In this document: one piece after another, positions 43,871 through 55,779 of the stretch
Layout: every line of letters begins with the position of its first letter
Numbering within the stretch: the stretch's first letter is position 1
Source: Simmondsia chinensis
Lineage: Eukaryota > Streptophyta > Magnoliopsida > Caryophyllales > Simmondsiaceae
Reading direction: 5' to 3'
Assembly: GCA_018398585.1 (NCBI GenBank)
Contig: JAGTTD010000009.1
Coordinates: 9,987,193 to 10,051,192 of the forward strand
Length of the DNA: 64,000 nt
Position numbers and translations under genes: made by a program
The notes under the pieces: model-generated
Told to the model about the DNA's origin: nothing
The model's database searches: none
The model's input: only the letters and a program-made list of their open reading frames with translations

Positions 43871-44589
43871 GGTGCTATTTTAATTGATCAAAGGCGTGTG
43901 CACATTCTTCATTCCAGTAGATAAACTGCTTTTTCCGAAATATATTAAAGAATGGTCGAGCTCTTTCTGCAGAACAGCCGATGAACTGATTAAAAGAAGC
44001 CATACATCGGGCTAATTTTCTTACATCCTTGAGGGAACGAGGAGACCCCATTTCAAGGATGGCTTGTACTTTATCGGGATTTTCTTCGATTCCTCGAGAG
44101 CTTACGAAAAACCTTAGAAACTTGCTATCCGGTACTACAAACGAGCATTTTTCTGGGTTCAGCTTCATGCGGTATTTCCGAAGTGCTTCCAAGGCTTCCC
44201 TTAGATCAGAAAGGTGCTCAAGTTTTTGCCTTGACTTAACTATCATGTCATTTACATACACTTCAATGTCACGCCCAATCTGAGGAGCGAAGACTTTGTT
44301 GACCAATGTCGATAAGTGGCCCCGCAGTCTTAAGCCTGAATGGCATTACCTTATAACAATAGATGCCTCCCGCCGGTATGAAAGTCGTTTATTCTTTATC
44401 GTGCCTATGCATCTAAATCTGATGGTTTCCTGAAAATGCATCCATGAAACTGAATAACTCGCATCCTGCAGTTGAGTCCACCAATCTATCTATCTTGGGT
44501 AGTGGGTATGAATCCTTTGGACAAGCTTCATTGAGATCTGTAAAATCCACGCCCATTCTCCAGCTTCCATTTGGATTTTTTACTAATAC
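43871..44589 (-). pseudogene. Tat-2 reverse transcriptase, main part
   Basis: The minus frame 43875-44306 reads MVNKVFAPQIGRDIEVYVNDMIVKS, LEALRKYRMKLNPEKCSF and NPDKVQAILEMGSPRSLKDVRKLA. The catalytic YVDD has become YVND. Upstream (44310-44589), in other phases, are MGVDFTDLNEACPKDSYPLP, then DSTAGCELFSFMDAFS, then VLVKNPNGSW, which is split at 44589 by the solo LTR. Its continuation is at 46795-46805 and 54154 onward. Confidence 0.87.
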
Positions 44590-46789
44590 TGTTCGGGAAA
44601 AGACATGAACATTTGTTTAAAAATAAACTCTGATGAAGACTATTGGCTTCACAGTTCTCAACTATGGTCACAACATTAGGTACCTATTAGAGCACTTAGA
44701 GTAGGAGACTCTTCTCTCTACCTAAGCCCCCGGTCAGCGAGTCACGCTTTGTGACGCCTCATGTGCGAGAGTTTCTGGGAATAGAAACCCTTTGCTCTAA
44801 TACCGGTTGTTGGGATGAATTTCAAAATTCTCCCTTAAGTTTATGCAGCGGAACAAGTTTAGAATTCGTAATTCTAAACCTAGGGTCGATTTAACATTCC
44901 TACTTTTAAATCTGCTGACTTAAATTTATAATTTAAATCAACAGATCTAAATCCTTAATTTAGATCTACAGGCCTTTTACTCTAATACACTCATAAAAAC
45001 ACATAAACTTAAACAGGTATAACAACGAATACTATAAATAAATAGAAAGGCGGAAGCTAAAAGACGGAAACAATAGACATGCCTGAAATTGCTCCAATAA
45101 AAGAAAAAACAAGAAAAGCGAGACCCCGCGATCCTCTACGTAATGACCTCGAACTGCCCGAAGAGTGGGCTCCGAAAAATATTAAACTGAGGAACGAAAA
45201 TTTTCAACTGAAATTTTTCTCTCTAATTAGGTCTTTGAAGCAATTTCAGAAACCCTAAAGAAATATTTCAACTTGAATTGCCAAACCTCGGAATAAGCAT
45301 CTCTACTTATAGGACTATTCCGGAGCGAAAAATCAAATTTTAATCGATGTGGGATTTGCCAGTTGACATCAAAATGCAGCATATCATTACAAAAATGACT
45401 CAAAAGGTGTCCTTTTGTCACAGTTCAAAAACTGCAACCCTTTTAATTTACAACGCATGACACGTGGCGGACACCTATTGGTCGGCGCCCATACACGCGG
45501 ATAGCCAGGGCTCGACCCCATGTGCTACACGTGGATCCGAAGCGTACAGATCGCCAGCCCTGTGCTATTTTGGTCTTTTTTTTTCCCACACGTAAAAATT
45601 CATCTTATGAATTTTAATTTTCAAAAATTATTTTATTTTATAATTTTTAACTTTTATTCATCTCATGAATAGTATTTGGCAAAATTAATTTACCCATCTT
45701 ATGGATAAATAATTCATCTCATGAATTGTTTAATATTTTTCCAATGGCAATAAGTACAGAGGCTTACGCAAGGACCTCAGGGACAATTTAAATCTAGCTC
45801 CAAATGGGTTAAATTAATTATCTCATGAAATAATTTAATTACCATTTAATGAGAGTTAATTCCACTAAATACATCCCATTGCACTCCGGACTTAAATTAA
45901 TTATTCGATATCTCCTAAATAGACTGTAATGATGACAACAACCCCGCCTAGATGTCCATGACAAAGGATAAATATAACAACCACCATTATCCTTCTCACA
46001 TCTTCTCCATTAGTTACCGACTCGTCCTTCACTGAATAATACATTTATACTTGACCACATTCACAGTATAAATTCCAAATTTCAAACACTTGGAATACTT
46101 TGGCCAAAGTTTCCGAACTATTCAAATATTTGCGAATCAACTAAGGGGACATCTGTATCTCATAAGAGAATATAGATTCCCTATTGAAAACCAAATCCTT
46201 GTCACACTTCACGCCGCCATCCAGTGTATGTGGGATTTCAGCCATTCGTTTAGACCTTACTTATAGTACTCCAAAGTAACTAACGCTCTATGCACAAGTC
46301 AAGAATGCCCTCAGGATTTAGAGCCGTCGCTCAAACAGTACAACATGAATCACTCATCTCTGATGGGAGTCTAGAAATAAGCAGCCCACATGGTCCAACT
46401 CAGTGTGTTAATCTTATTAAACACACTAACCTAACACTCTTGGATCTCCATCCACATGACCAAGACAAGTCATCTAAAGTGTTACATTATAGTCTTAACA
46501 TACAAGTGATCCAAACTTGTCTTCGACTACGAGTCTTTCAAACAACAATGCATTCCATTTGTTCTAAGTCTATCTGTGGCTTAGTCTCATAAACCACTTA
46601 GAACAAACATATAAATTGTAGTCTGAGGACTACACCCATCTCATGGATCTCTCCCAAAAGAAAATCACATGCAGTATAAATGCTCTCATACACAAATTTA
46701 ACTAGGACACGACTGGAACTTCAATTTTATTTATAAATTAAAATAATATATCCATAATAAATCTGGATTTCAGGACATTGTTCCTAACA
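44590..46789 (-). mobile_element. Solo Copia-A LTR
   Basis: 2200 bp, TGTTCGGGAAAAG to CCTAACA in window orientation. It is flanked by a perfect 5-bp target duplication AATAC (44585-44589 and 46790-46794). No internal sequence is left, so the two LTRs of a full element recombined. It lies in the Tat-2 reverse transcriptase. It lacks the chromovirus seen in the copy at 6814 and so shows the undisturbed LTR. Open frames within it are not supported. Confidence 0.92.
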
Positions 46790-46805
46790 AATACTACACT
46801 GGCGA

Positions 46806-48581
46806 TGATGCTTACTTTACGCACGCCTTAGCAAGTGCACTAGTCGTATCAAATCATAAAGTAGTGAGTAGAGTATCGTTCCCATGAGAATTGTTATTGA
46901 GTAGATACCGAAATTAGTAGCTTTAACACTATTTGAAAGACTGAAAATTGAGGTTTTTGAGATAAAATAAATTAGAATAAAAGGAAACAAAATTTGTTCA
47001 CTGAATTTTATCTAAAGTTTACTGATTTTTTGTGGTTTTTATGATTTAATAAAATCCAAGGCATCCGATTTCACCTAGTAGTATCAATATGCCTTTCTAT
47101 TCTCGTTATTCAAGTTGTTATTACGTGTCGATAGTTGAAAATCCTAATTTACTAAATATTCCCTCACAAGCAATATTTAGCAGGCTCTTTTACATATTAA
47201 CCTATCACTCTTGTGCATAAATTTAGATAAGAAAAGAGTTTTTAAGGCTCTATGATATTTACTTAAATACCACACAAATTACATTAATCTCTCTTGAGGA
47301 TTTGCTCAATTTGGGGTATTTATCACCTTAGCAATCATCATAAACCTCTTCTCAAACTCATTATGAATCATTATAGGTACTAAATGGTGATCAAGCATTT
47401 AAAACTCATGAAGAACAACGGTAAACACTTCAACAAAGCAATAACAAAACATTGATTACGTTGAATTATAAATGAGCGCATATTACACCTTAGGCTACAT
47501 CGTAGCCTTGGAATAACACAATTAGTTCATTATAAACATAATATAAGACATATTTAACACAAAATTCATAAACTTAATAAAGAGAAGGATAGGAAAGAAC
47601 TTGAAAATGCAAAATTTCAAACCAAACTTCTTTTCTCCTCCTTCTTTCTTCCTACGAATTTCTACCTTATTTCTCTACTTTGTATTTGATTTTTCTAGAT
47701 TGAATGATGATAAAAGACCTCCCAAGCATCCTTATTTATAGTATTTAAGATTGGGATTACTTAAAATAAAAAATATAGCAAGCTAGAACCTTATTGCACC
47801 TCCTTCCTGTTCCTTGCCACCCAGTTCTGCCGATTTCAACAAGTTGCTAATTTTTTCTTGCTTTACACCACCCAAAAAACAATCATCATCTTGGGAATCT
47901 TAGTGAATTGCTTAAGTCATTCTTTCATTTTATTTGTTCATTTATCCACCCAAAATTGCAAGTAGAAGTGAATTATGCAGACTTGTGTTTATTTTCTACA
48001 ACTTACTATACGTTGCTATTTTTCTTCAATTTTTTCCAGCTTTGGCCTCCCAAAATCAGTATTTATATCAACATGAACATGTTATTGAAGTTTCTTTCAT
48101 TTTATTTTTCCATTTTGCCACCCAAAATTGCAAGTTGAAGTAAATTGTGTAGGCTGGTTTTCATTCTTTGCATTGTTATGGTTCTTGCTGTTTTTCTTCA
48201 GATTTTTGAGCTTAGCACCACCTAAATTCAGACTTCGCATCAACTTGGACATGTTAATATTAATTTTGATTAATCCTTGCTCTTCATTTGTGCATTTTTC
48301 TACCCATTTTTGCAAGTTGAATTGAATTGTGCATGAACTTGGTGATTTCTTGCTAAAACTATTATTTTGATTGATTTAGCTCATTTTTATGCTTTTGTTT
48401 GGTGTATCTTGCTTTCAAATATTGATGTTTATGATAAATCCTAGCAAGATTTAGCATCAAATAAGTGTTTTTCCAAGAAAATGGCAATACAAGCAAAAAA
48501 GAGCAAAATCGATAAAAATTTAATGTAAAATGGTTAAAAATGAATGAAAATGATAAAAATAATTTTATATTAGCCCTATCA
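46806..48581 (-). repeat. Athila-like 3' LTR
   Basis: 1776 bp, co-linear with 52087-54153 when the SINE in the latter is removed. The low-complexity open frames at 47908-48325 have diverged counterparts at 53470-53843 and follow the repeat. Confidence 0.88.
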
Positions 48582-48600
48582 AAATACCCCCAATCATAAA
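48582..48600 (-). other. Athila-like polypurine tract
   Basis: On the minus strand the sequence ATGATTGGGGGTATTT lies directly before the LTR start, as expected of a polypurine tract. Confidence 0.7.
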
Positions 48601-50040
48601 TCTTGTTCATGCTCGAGCAAGGCTAAATCTTGAAGCACAGAATCTCATGCCTATTAGGAATTTTTCCACAATTCAAAACAGGTGTACTCCAAATTAGAGA
48701 AGAATAACTAGGGCACAAAGTTCAAGATTCTAGAGGCAAAACCATCTTTCCAAGGAAAAATTCGTCAATTACCTAGGTAACTGATTTCAAAAGTTAGCTA
48801 AGCAAATTAAGTTTATCTGTCCTTTCCAATCTTAAGATATTCAGACCGAATAGAGGACAAAAATTATACCACTCATAACAATATTTATCAAGTATGCCCA
48901 AAACTAAGTATTTGCACCAATTTTTCTCTCCTTTTTCCCGGAGGAATTTATTTGCTCAAGTCAATTTTGGCTCATGAGTATATCTTCAACAAGAATCAAG
49001 CTTCGAATCTTGGGCAATGACCCATAAGTAAGAGAAGCCACCAATGAGATACCCCAAATATTATCGTGAGTATATCTTCAGTGAGAATTAAGCTCTGGGC
49101 GATGACCCATAAGTATGAGAAGCCACCATTGAGATGCCTTCATTATGACTTCCCAAGTATATCTTCAGTGAGAATCAAGCCCCGACTCCTAGGTGATGAC
49201 CTATAAGTAAGCGAAGCCACCACTGAGATGCCCTCTTAATGGGTACCACATATCTTAAAATTGTTTACGTGGGATAGTGGTGGTAGAGATGTTTTCCTCT
49301 TTTTTTCATATTTTCCTTAAGATTTAGGAATAACTCTTCAAAGTCTATTATGTAAATGATAATCTTAATGTAATTGATTTAAATTTAAGCATATTTTAAT
49401 CAGAAAGAAAAGCAAAACAGCCATGCTACCTAGTGAAGTCAAATATCATGGTTTTATCAAGATAACACCTTAGGTTAGATCGTGTTTAGATTAGATCATG
49501 TTTTGCAGTTAGAACGCAAAAATAATTTATTAGGAGGTTATTCGCCTCTAATTAAAGTAAACGAGCTAAAGAGAGTAGAGAAATTACCTAAAAAATACGG
49601 TGATAAGTACTTACCTCATTTTTTTTTAATAAAATTTTTGAAAGACTAATGATTAAAACTATAGAAAATAGACAATCCTTTTGCTGGCTGACACTATTTA
49701 CATTCTCATACAAAGGCTCCGAACTTTAGGAGGCACTAAAGCCGAATCTAAAACATAAAACAGGAAAACTTTTCGAAAAAATTTTGTTTCAAAATTTTAA
49801 AACTTTGTCTCTCCCACCCCCAAAATTAAAGTTAACATTGTCCTCAACATTAAAAGAAATATAATGAACAAAGTAGTAGGAGAGAGACACTTCCCAGTTT
49901 TGAGGATTGTTCATTTGATCGCGAATGTTGTGATCCGGTTACCCCTAAACTTGTTTTAAAATACTTGTTTGAACAAAAATGTACAGAAACTTGAGAAAAT
50001 AATAAAAATAAAAGGAAACTAAAGTAAAAGAAGTAAGGAA
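48601..50040 (-). other. Athila-like 3' internal region without pol
   Basis: About 1.4 kb with no supported gene. It includes a three-unit repeat (48976-49235). The rest is AT-rich filler. Confidence 0.6.
48976..49235 (-). repeat. Three tandem units of about 85 bp
   Basis: Units begin AGTATATCTTCA(A/G)..AGAAT.AAGC and contain GATGACC.ATAAGTA.G.GAAGCCACCA.TGAGAT. They start near 48976, 49068 and 49155. Confidence 0.8.
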
Positions 50041-51076
50041 AAGATCACTTGGGTTGCCTCCCAAGAAGCGCTTTTGGTTATAGTCGTTAGCTCGACTCTT
50101 TGAGTGGGTCCATCTCATGTATTGAAGGAGAATAGAGTTTTCACTATCCACCCACAATGACCATTTTCTTCCATAAATCTTCCTTGTTCCCTTCTTTACA
50201 TGACCACCTCCGCCTTTTTTCATGAGATCTTTGAGCTTGACTTGTCACAACTCGAATTTCTTTTTTCGATCTTTTCTGCTATTTTTCACTGAGGAATCCA
50301 TGGTTCCAAAAATCTTTGACCGTGTTAGATGAGCTCGACATTCTAAATCAATAATTGGTGGTGGTGGATAGGTAAAGATAGGTTTGGTCATTCGTGGCTC
50401 TGAGCTGACTAAGGGGATTATGTCATCTTGATGTGGTTTTTCTAGTGTGTTTTTATCCCCCATTGCTATGGCGTCAATTTGCTCCCCTAGGTCGGTGATA
50501 GTATTGCTGGGCAAAGAATCTTTAGACCTCTCTGAATGTTCCTCTATTGTAGTCCCTACTTGAGGTTCGGGATTTTAGACGGAGGCTCTTTGGTTCTTCA
50601 AGTCACTCACGGTTTCCATGAATTCCTTAAATGTCTCTTCTAAGTCATTATTCTTTTCTTGAGGCGGATAAGTGGGTGACCTAGATGCTTAATTGATTCC
50701 AAGAAGGGTCCATCCATTCTTGACTATAGGTGCTAGAGTAGGGATTGTACTGGGTTTGGTTATAATTGGACATGTAGCTTTCTTATTCAGACTCCCACGA
50801 GGTAAAGCTATTACCCAATTGGCATTCCATACTAGCATGGGTACCTGCACAAAATTCACATCTAGGAGTACGAGTAGCAATCATATCATCTAATTGTCCT
50901 TGAATTTGTGAAAGTTGAGCAGATAATGCACTAATTTCACGAATGCTCAGTTCTCTTCTCTGTATAGCTTAGGCCTCGCAAAGTTATATTGTTCAAAGCC
51001 TGATGAAGAAAGGCTATTACCTATTTGGCATTCCATGCCGGCATGGTTACCTGCACAAAATTCACATATAGGAGTA
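50041..51076 (-). pseudogene. Athila-like gag scraps
   Basis: Minus-strand frames hold a gag end: a knuckle-like EFCAGTHASMECQLG near 50820-50870, followed by YNPYSSTYSQEWMDPSWNQ, a pattern common just after the gag knuckle in plant Ty3 elements. The frame 50245-50514 is Pro/Ile-rich (PPPPIIDLECRAHLTRS) and is likely part of the gag-to-protease linker. Stops occur throughout. A second, shorter copy of the CEFCAG stretch near 51040 and 51340 indicates local duplication. Confidence 0.55.
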
Positions 51077-51322
51077 AGGAACATACCCAGTGCCTCAAGG
51101 GCTCCCGCCTACGCAGGGTCTGGGGGGGGAGGGGGGGTGGATGTACGCAGCCTTCCCCCTTCAGGGTGTTAACCTGAAGAGAGGCTGTTTCCTAGTGCCC
51201 CCAACCTGAGGGTGAGGACTTCCCAGGAGGTCACCCATCCTGGTACTACTCTCACCCAAGCACGCTTAACTTTGGAGTTCTAATGGGATTCGACAGCGGC
51301 GTGTTGGTGCCCTCTTTGGTAG
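51077..51322 (-). mobile_element. 5S-headed SINE, copy 1
   Basis: Minus-strand SINE, 246 bp, between copies of AATTCACA..TAGGAGTA (51059-51076 and 51323-51340). Read on the minus strand it starts ACCAAAGAGGGCACCAAC. It then enters a 5S rRNA-like segment of about 85 bp (CCCATTAGAACTCC, AGTTAAGCGTGCTTGGG, GTAGTACCAGGATGGGTGAC, CCTGGGAAGTCCTC). The angiosperm SINE domain follows (CTCTTCAGGTTAACACCC, GGCTGCGTACA, GCGGGAGCCCTTGAGGCACTGGGTA). The 5S part holds the internal polymerase III control region. Confidence 0.87.
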
Positions 51323-52062
51323 AATTCACACCTAGGAGTACTAGCAGCAATCATGTCTTGAATTAGTCAAAGTTGTGCAGATAATACATTAAATGCAGCT
51401 TGGTATTGAGGTCTTATAAAGTTGTAGCAGGCCATCACCTTTAGCACTTTTTTTTATGAATAAATAATTAAATAAATAAACTTAAATGTCAGAGGTAAAA
51501 TATAATAAAATTAGTGAGAAAGATTAAGACAACAACAACGCATGAAAACTAAGTTTTAAGAAAGGGGTATTAGTAATACTAAAGGTTTTGAAAAACTTTA
51601 GAATAACAAGCCTAACTTTGAAAAACCTATATAGATGGTTAAAAAAATTAAAATAAAGTTAAAATTAATTAGAAAACTTAAAAATACAGCAATCTAAAAT
51701 AAAAGTTAAGAAAACACAAATTTGAAATAGGGGGTAGTGACCTTAATGTTTTCAAAAACTTTAAAAATATCAAATTTAACTTTAAAAACCCTCACAAAGT
51801 GAATTTATAAGCAAAATAAAAATGAAAATAGAGACAAAATACAAGAAAAATAATAAAATAACACAAAACTAACAAAATTTTTTAAGGGGGGTCTATACGA
51901 ATTTATTTATTTATTTATTAATTTATAAGAATTATCTTTACAAATAAAACATATGAATGAAAAGAGATTTTTATTTCAAACTTAAACATAATTTACAAAT
52001 TATTAACAATTTCAAATTGGCACCAAAGTAAGTTGGTATCGATATCACTAAAATAGAGACAA
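51323..52062 (-). other. Athila-like leader
   Basis: About 740 bp of AT-rich sequence between the SINE site and the primer site. It contains two diverged copies of a phrase around AAAACTTTA.AATA.CAA at 51590 and 51765. No gene. Confidence 0.6.
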
Positions 52063-52080
52063 TCCCCGGTAACAGCGCCA
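52063..52080 (-). other. Primer binding site, Asp tRNA
   Basis: On the minus strand TGGCGCTGTTACCGGGGA, against the usual TGGCGCCGTTGCCGGGGA of Asp-tRNA-primed plant Ty3 elements (two differences). It lies six bases after the right LTR and sets the element's strand. Confidence 0.85.
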
Positions 52081-52086
52081 AAAACT

Positions 52087-54153
52087 TGATGCTTACTTTG
52101 CATATGCGTTAGCAAATGCACTAGTCGTATGAAGTAATAAAGTAGTGAGTAGAATATCAGTCCCATGAGGATTGTTATTGAGCATGTATCGAAATTAGTA
52201 ACTTTAACACTATTTAAAACATTGAAAATTGAGGTTTTTTATATAAAATAAATTAAAATAAAAGGAAACAAAATTTGTTCACTGAATTTTATCAAAAGTT
52301 TGCTATTTTTTGTGGTTTTTATGATTTAATAACATCCAAAGCATCCGATTTCACCTCGTTGCATCAATACGCCTTTGTATTCTTGTTATTCAAGTTGTGA
52401 TTACGTGTCGATGGTTGAAAATCCTAATTTACTAAATATTTTCTCTCGAGTAATATTTAGCATGCTCTTTTACATATTAACCCATCACTCTTGTGTATAA
52501 ATTTAACTAAGAAAAGAGTTTTTGAAGCTCTATGATTTTCACTTAAAAACCACACAAATCGCGTTAATCTCTCTCGAGCATTCGCTAATTTCGGGGTGCT
52601 TATCACCTTAGCAATCATCATAAATCTCCTCTAGGACTTATTATGAATCATTATTGCCTTAAATGGTAACCAAAGAGGGCACCAACAAGCCGTCACCGGA
52701 TCCCATTAGAACTCCGAAGTTAAGCGTGCTTCGGCGAGAGTAGTACCAGGATGGGTGACCTCCTGGGAAGTCCTCACCCTTAGGTTAGGGGCACTGGAAA
52801 ACAGCCTCTCTTCAGGTTAACACTCTGAAGGGGGAAGGCTGCGTACATCCACCCCCCCTCCCCCCCCAGACCCTGTGTAGGCAGGAGCCCTTGAGGTACT
52901 GGGTATATTCCTATTATAGCCTAAAATGGTGATCAAGCATTTAACACACATGAAGAACAATGATGAACACTTCAACAACGCAATAACAAAACATTGAATA
53001 CGTTGACTTAGAAATGGGCATATATTACAACTTAGGCTGCATCGTAGCCTTGGAATAACAAAATTAGTTCATGATACACTTTATATAAGATATATTTAAC
53101 ACAAAATTCATGAACTTAATGAAGAGAAGAATAGAAAGGAACTTGAAGATGCAAAACTTCTTCTTTTCTCCTCCTTCTTTCTTCCTACAAATTTCTACCA
53201 TAATTTTCGACTTTATATTTGATTTTTCTAGATTTAATGATGATAAAATACCTACCAAGCATCCCTATTTATAGTTTTTAAGGTTGGAATTACTTATAAT
53301 AAAAAATATTGCAAGCTAAAACCCCATTGCACCTCCTTCCTTCTCCTTGCCACCCAGTTTTTGCAGATTTCAATAAGTTGCTGATTTTTTCAATTTTTTT
53401 TTGCTTTGAACCACCCGAAATCAGTGTTGACATCATCTTGAACATGTTAATGAATTTTTTAAGTCATCCTTGCATTTGATTTGTTCATTTTTCCACCCAA
53501 AATTGCAAATTGAATTGAATTGTGCAGGCTTGTGTTCAGTTTTTGCAACTTGCTATTCTTTGCTGTTTTTCTCCAACTTTTTCCAGCTTTGGCCTCCCAA
53601 AATCAGTCTTAACATCAACATGAACATGTTATTGAAGTGTACAAGAGGTTCTTTCACTTGATGCGTCCATTTTGCCACCCAAATCTGCGAGTTGAAGTGA
53701 ATTGTGCAGGCTGGCTTTCATTCTCTGCATTGTTTTTGTTCTTGCCGTTTTTTTTCATATTTTTGAGCTTAGTACCCCCTAAATTAAGATTTTACATCAA
53801 CTTGGATATGATAAGGTTTTTTTTAATCAATTCTTGCTCTTGATTTGTGCATTTTTCTACCCATTTTTGCAAGTTGAATTCAATTGTGCATGAACTTGGT
53901 GATTTCTTGCTAAAACTAGTATTTTGATTGATTTAGCTTATTTTTATGCTTTTGTTTGATGTATCTTGCATTCAAATACTGATGTTGATGATAAAACCTA
54001 GCAAGATTTATCATAAAATAAGTGTTTTTGCAATAAAATGGCAATATGAGCGAAAAATAGTGAAACCAAACAAAATCGATAAAAATTTGATGTGAAATGG
54101 TTAAAAATGAATCAAAATGATAAAAATAATTATACACTAAATTGGACCTATCA
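52087..54153 (-). repeat. Athila-like 5' LTR (with SINE inside)
   Basis: 2067 bp including the SINE at 52668-52912, so about 1.82 kb of LTR. TGATGCTTACT to CCTATCA in window orientation. Confidence 0.88.
52668..52912 (+). mobile_element. 5S-headed SINE, copy 2
   Basis: Plus-strand SINE of 245 bp. An imperfect duplication of about 17 bp flanks it (ATTAT.GCCT.AAATGGT at 52650 and 52913). The empty site is visible in the other LTR at about 47370. The head is very close to 5S rRNA: ACCGGATCCCATTAG, AACTCCGAAGTTAAGCGTGC, GAGAGTAGTACCAGGATGGG, TGACCTCCTGGGAAGTCCTC. Box A, intermediate element and box C are all recognisable. A spacer, a C/G-rich run and the angiosperm SINE 3' domain follow. Not a working 5S gene. 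Confidence 0.9.
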
Positions 54154-54837
54154 AGCGAGCCATTCAGGGTATAATACGTCTCGTATGAATCCTACATGGG
54201 TCAACTTTTGCATTGTGGGTTTGATAGCTTCATTACGTTCTGTACAAAAGCCGTGCCACCATTTGCTTAACGGGTGCTTTGTTGGCTCGTATGTTGAGTT
54301 GATGAGTAATTATTTCGAGCGGCATTCTTGGCATCGCTTCTGTGGTGAATGCGAAAATGTCACGGTACTGTCTTAAAAGCTGACCAAACTCATCTCTTTG
54401 GTGCTAGGAAAGTGATGTACCCAGGTGAGTGTAACGTCTCGGCTCCAATTCATATTTTTCAAGAAGCAGTGCAACAAGATGTTGGTTTGAAGATGATCCT
54501 AGTTCAATCGACTCAGCGGCCATCATTGCTGAGTGGGGCAAGGTATGGTAATATTTAGAAATCTTGGCTTCCTTGAACAGTCATTATGTTCCCAGTGTCC
54601 GCCTCGAATTTCATAGCCAGGTGATAGGTGGAGACCACAGCTTTTAGGCGGTTCAAGGAGGGTCTTCCTAGGATCACATTATTGGCGGAGGGAATGCTTA
54701 TAACTAAGAATTCAATCATGATCACACACTATCCTTCATCGCTATGAAAAACCGCGGTCAATATTTTCTTACCTCACGGTGTTATAAGAGTCCCCGTGAA
54801 GCCCACAACAGGGCACGGTGCTGGGGTCAGAGCAGCA
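54154..54837 (-). pseudogene. Tat-2 protease end and reverse transcriptase start
   Basis: On the minus strand: the protease end at 54800-54580 (GTPITPR.., NVILGRPSLNRLKAVVSTYHLAMKFE, then NIMTVQGSQ). The linker follows, and then QKLTHVGFIRDVLYPEWLA at 54154-54215, which joins IIASVVLVKN across both inserted elements. Its right edge at 54837 is the start of element D's LTR, within the protease. Confidence 0.85.
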
Positions 54838-55243
54838 TTTTATGATCGAGATATAATCTCAAATCATAACCTAGGGAAAGGGTAGAATCCAAGAGAGTTA
54901 GATGAGAAGAGAAGTGAATGGAGATGAGAAAATAGATAAAGAATTAGATGAAAGAGAGAATTGATCTCAAAAGAGATATTTTCATTATCAAAGTTGTGAG
55001 CTCTTCAGGAGAGACTTTACATACTTATACTACTAATCACTTAAGATGGCTAAGCCTAAAATATCTAAGGATACAATGCACTTAGATCATAGCCTAACCG
55101 ACTTTGACGCCCAAACTAACTAACAATGCTTAACTAGTGTATCAACCTTCTTACACACATCATTGGCATATACTACCAATTATTACATCATGACTTATTC
55201 TAATTACAATCTTTCATGTACCCCAACTATGAGAATCATAATA
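54838..55243 (-). repeat. Element D 3' LTR
   Basis: About 406 bp, matched by 60439-60633 over its left half. It has a GAGAGAATTGATCTC-type segment and a TATA-like region near 55020-55030 (minus). The terminal bases form a short inverted repeat, TTTTATGAT and AATCATAATA. Confidence 0.82.
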
Positions 55244-55279
55244 ATATTCCCCCCTAAAGAGATTCTTGTCCTCATGAAT
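55244..55279 (-). other. Hairpin plus polypurine tract (element D)
   Basis: On the minus strand: arms ATTCATG and CAAGAAT around AGGA (55262-55279; one mismatch in the arm), then TCTCTTTAGGGGGGAATAT before the LTR. Confidence 0.75.
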
Positions 55280-55779
55280 TAAGAAGAGAGTTGAAACTTT
55301 GAAGAACACTTATTGATGTAGGAGTTAGAGTCCAAGGTGATGAGCTCCCGGCTGAAATCTGCAAATGAAGAAAACTTAGGAAGCAAGAGCACATTTGAAT
55401 ATGAATTTCACCGAAGTCTAAATATTAATTTTTTGGTAGCAACTTTCTATTTCTTATTGGATGCTATCAATGCTGCTCATTTGTATGGGTTTGCGATCAA
55501 AGTCTTGCATCTGATTGGAGAATTCTCGCAGGTGGTCTTCCCCTGTCACACCAAATAAGCCAAATGGAAACTCCTTAAACTACACTAAAGACCCCATTGC
55601 TGCATCTAATGCAAGTGCACATCCACTACCTAAAGTTTAATAAGCACTTCTAATCTTGAATTCTGTAGCTGAGAGCCACGGCTTACAATAACTACAACAC
55701 TTATCTCGAACTTCATCTGTTTGATTATGCAAAATTCCATCGGTATACTGATGTGACGCTTGCAGAATCCCTGAATTGT
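55280..55779 (-). other. Element D 3' untranslated region
   Basis: About 500 bp with no convincing gene. A plus-strand open frame at 55337-55558 has no recognisable feature and lies antisense to the expected tail of the family-N protein. Confidence 0.5.

Larger units (their letters stand above)
46806..54153 (-). mobile_element. Athila-like Ty3 derivative without pol
   Basis: Minus-strand element with LTRs of about 1.8 kb (TGATGCTTACT to CCTATCA in window orientation), an Asp-tRNA primer site inside the right LTR and a polypurine tract next to the left LTR. Its internal region is only 3.5 kb, with gag scraps. The flanks GGCGA (46801-46805) and AGCGA (54154-54158) form a near-perfect duplication. 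No protease, reverse transcriptase or integrase is present. The GCGCTTCTTGGGAGGCAACCC phrase near 50055-50080 (minus) is common in Athila/Tat-type elements. It contains two 5S-headed SINEs. Confidence 0.82.
41280..54837 (-). mobile_element. Tat-2: second Tat-like copy, minus strand, interrupted twice
   Basis: Reading the minus strand gives protease, reverse transcriptase, RNase H, integrase and the post-pol spacer in order from 54837 to 41280, matching Tat-1. It is cut in the reverse transcriptase by a solo Copia-A LTR and by an Athila-like element; the coding text resumes exactly across both. The right end is lost where family-N element D begins, and the left end joins Copia-B. Gag, LTRs and the array are not present. 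Confidence 0.85.

Noticed and set aside
47908..48325. Phe- and Leu-rich membrane-like small proteins, also at 53470-53843
   Set aside because: Corresponding positions of the two Athila-like LTRs. Low-complexity AT-rich sequence, frames not conserved in length.
52686..52790. A 5S ribosomal RNA gene
   Set aside because: The 5S match lacks the true 5' end, is followed by a SINE tail rather than a T-run terminator, and is flanked by a target duplication. It is a SINE head.
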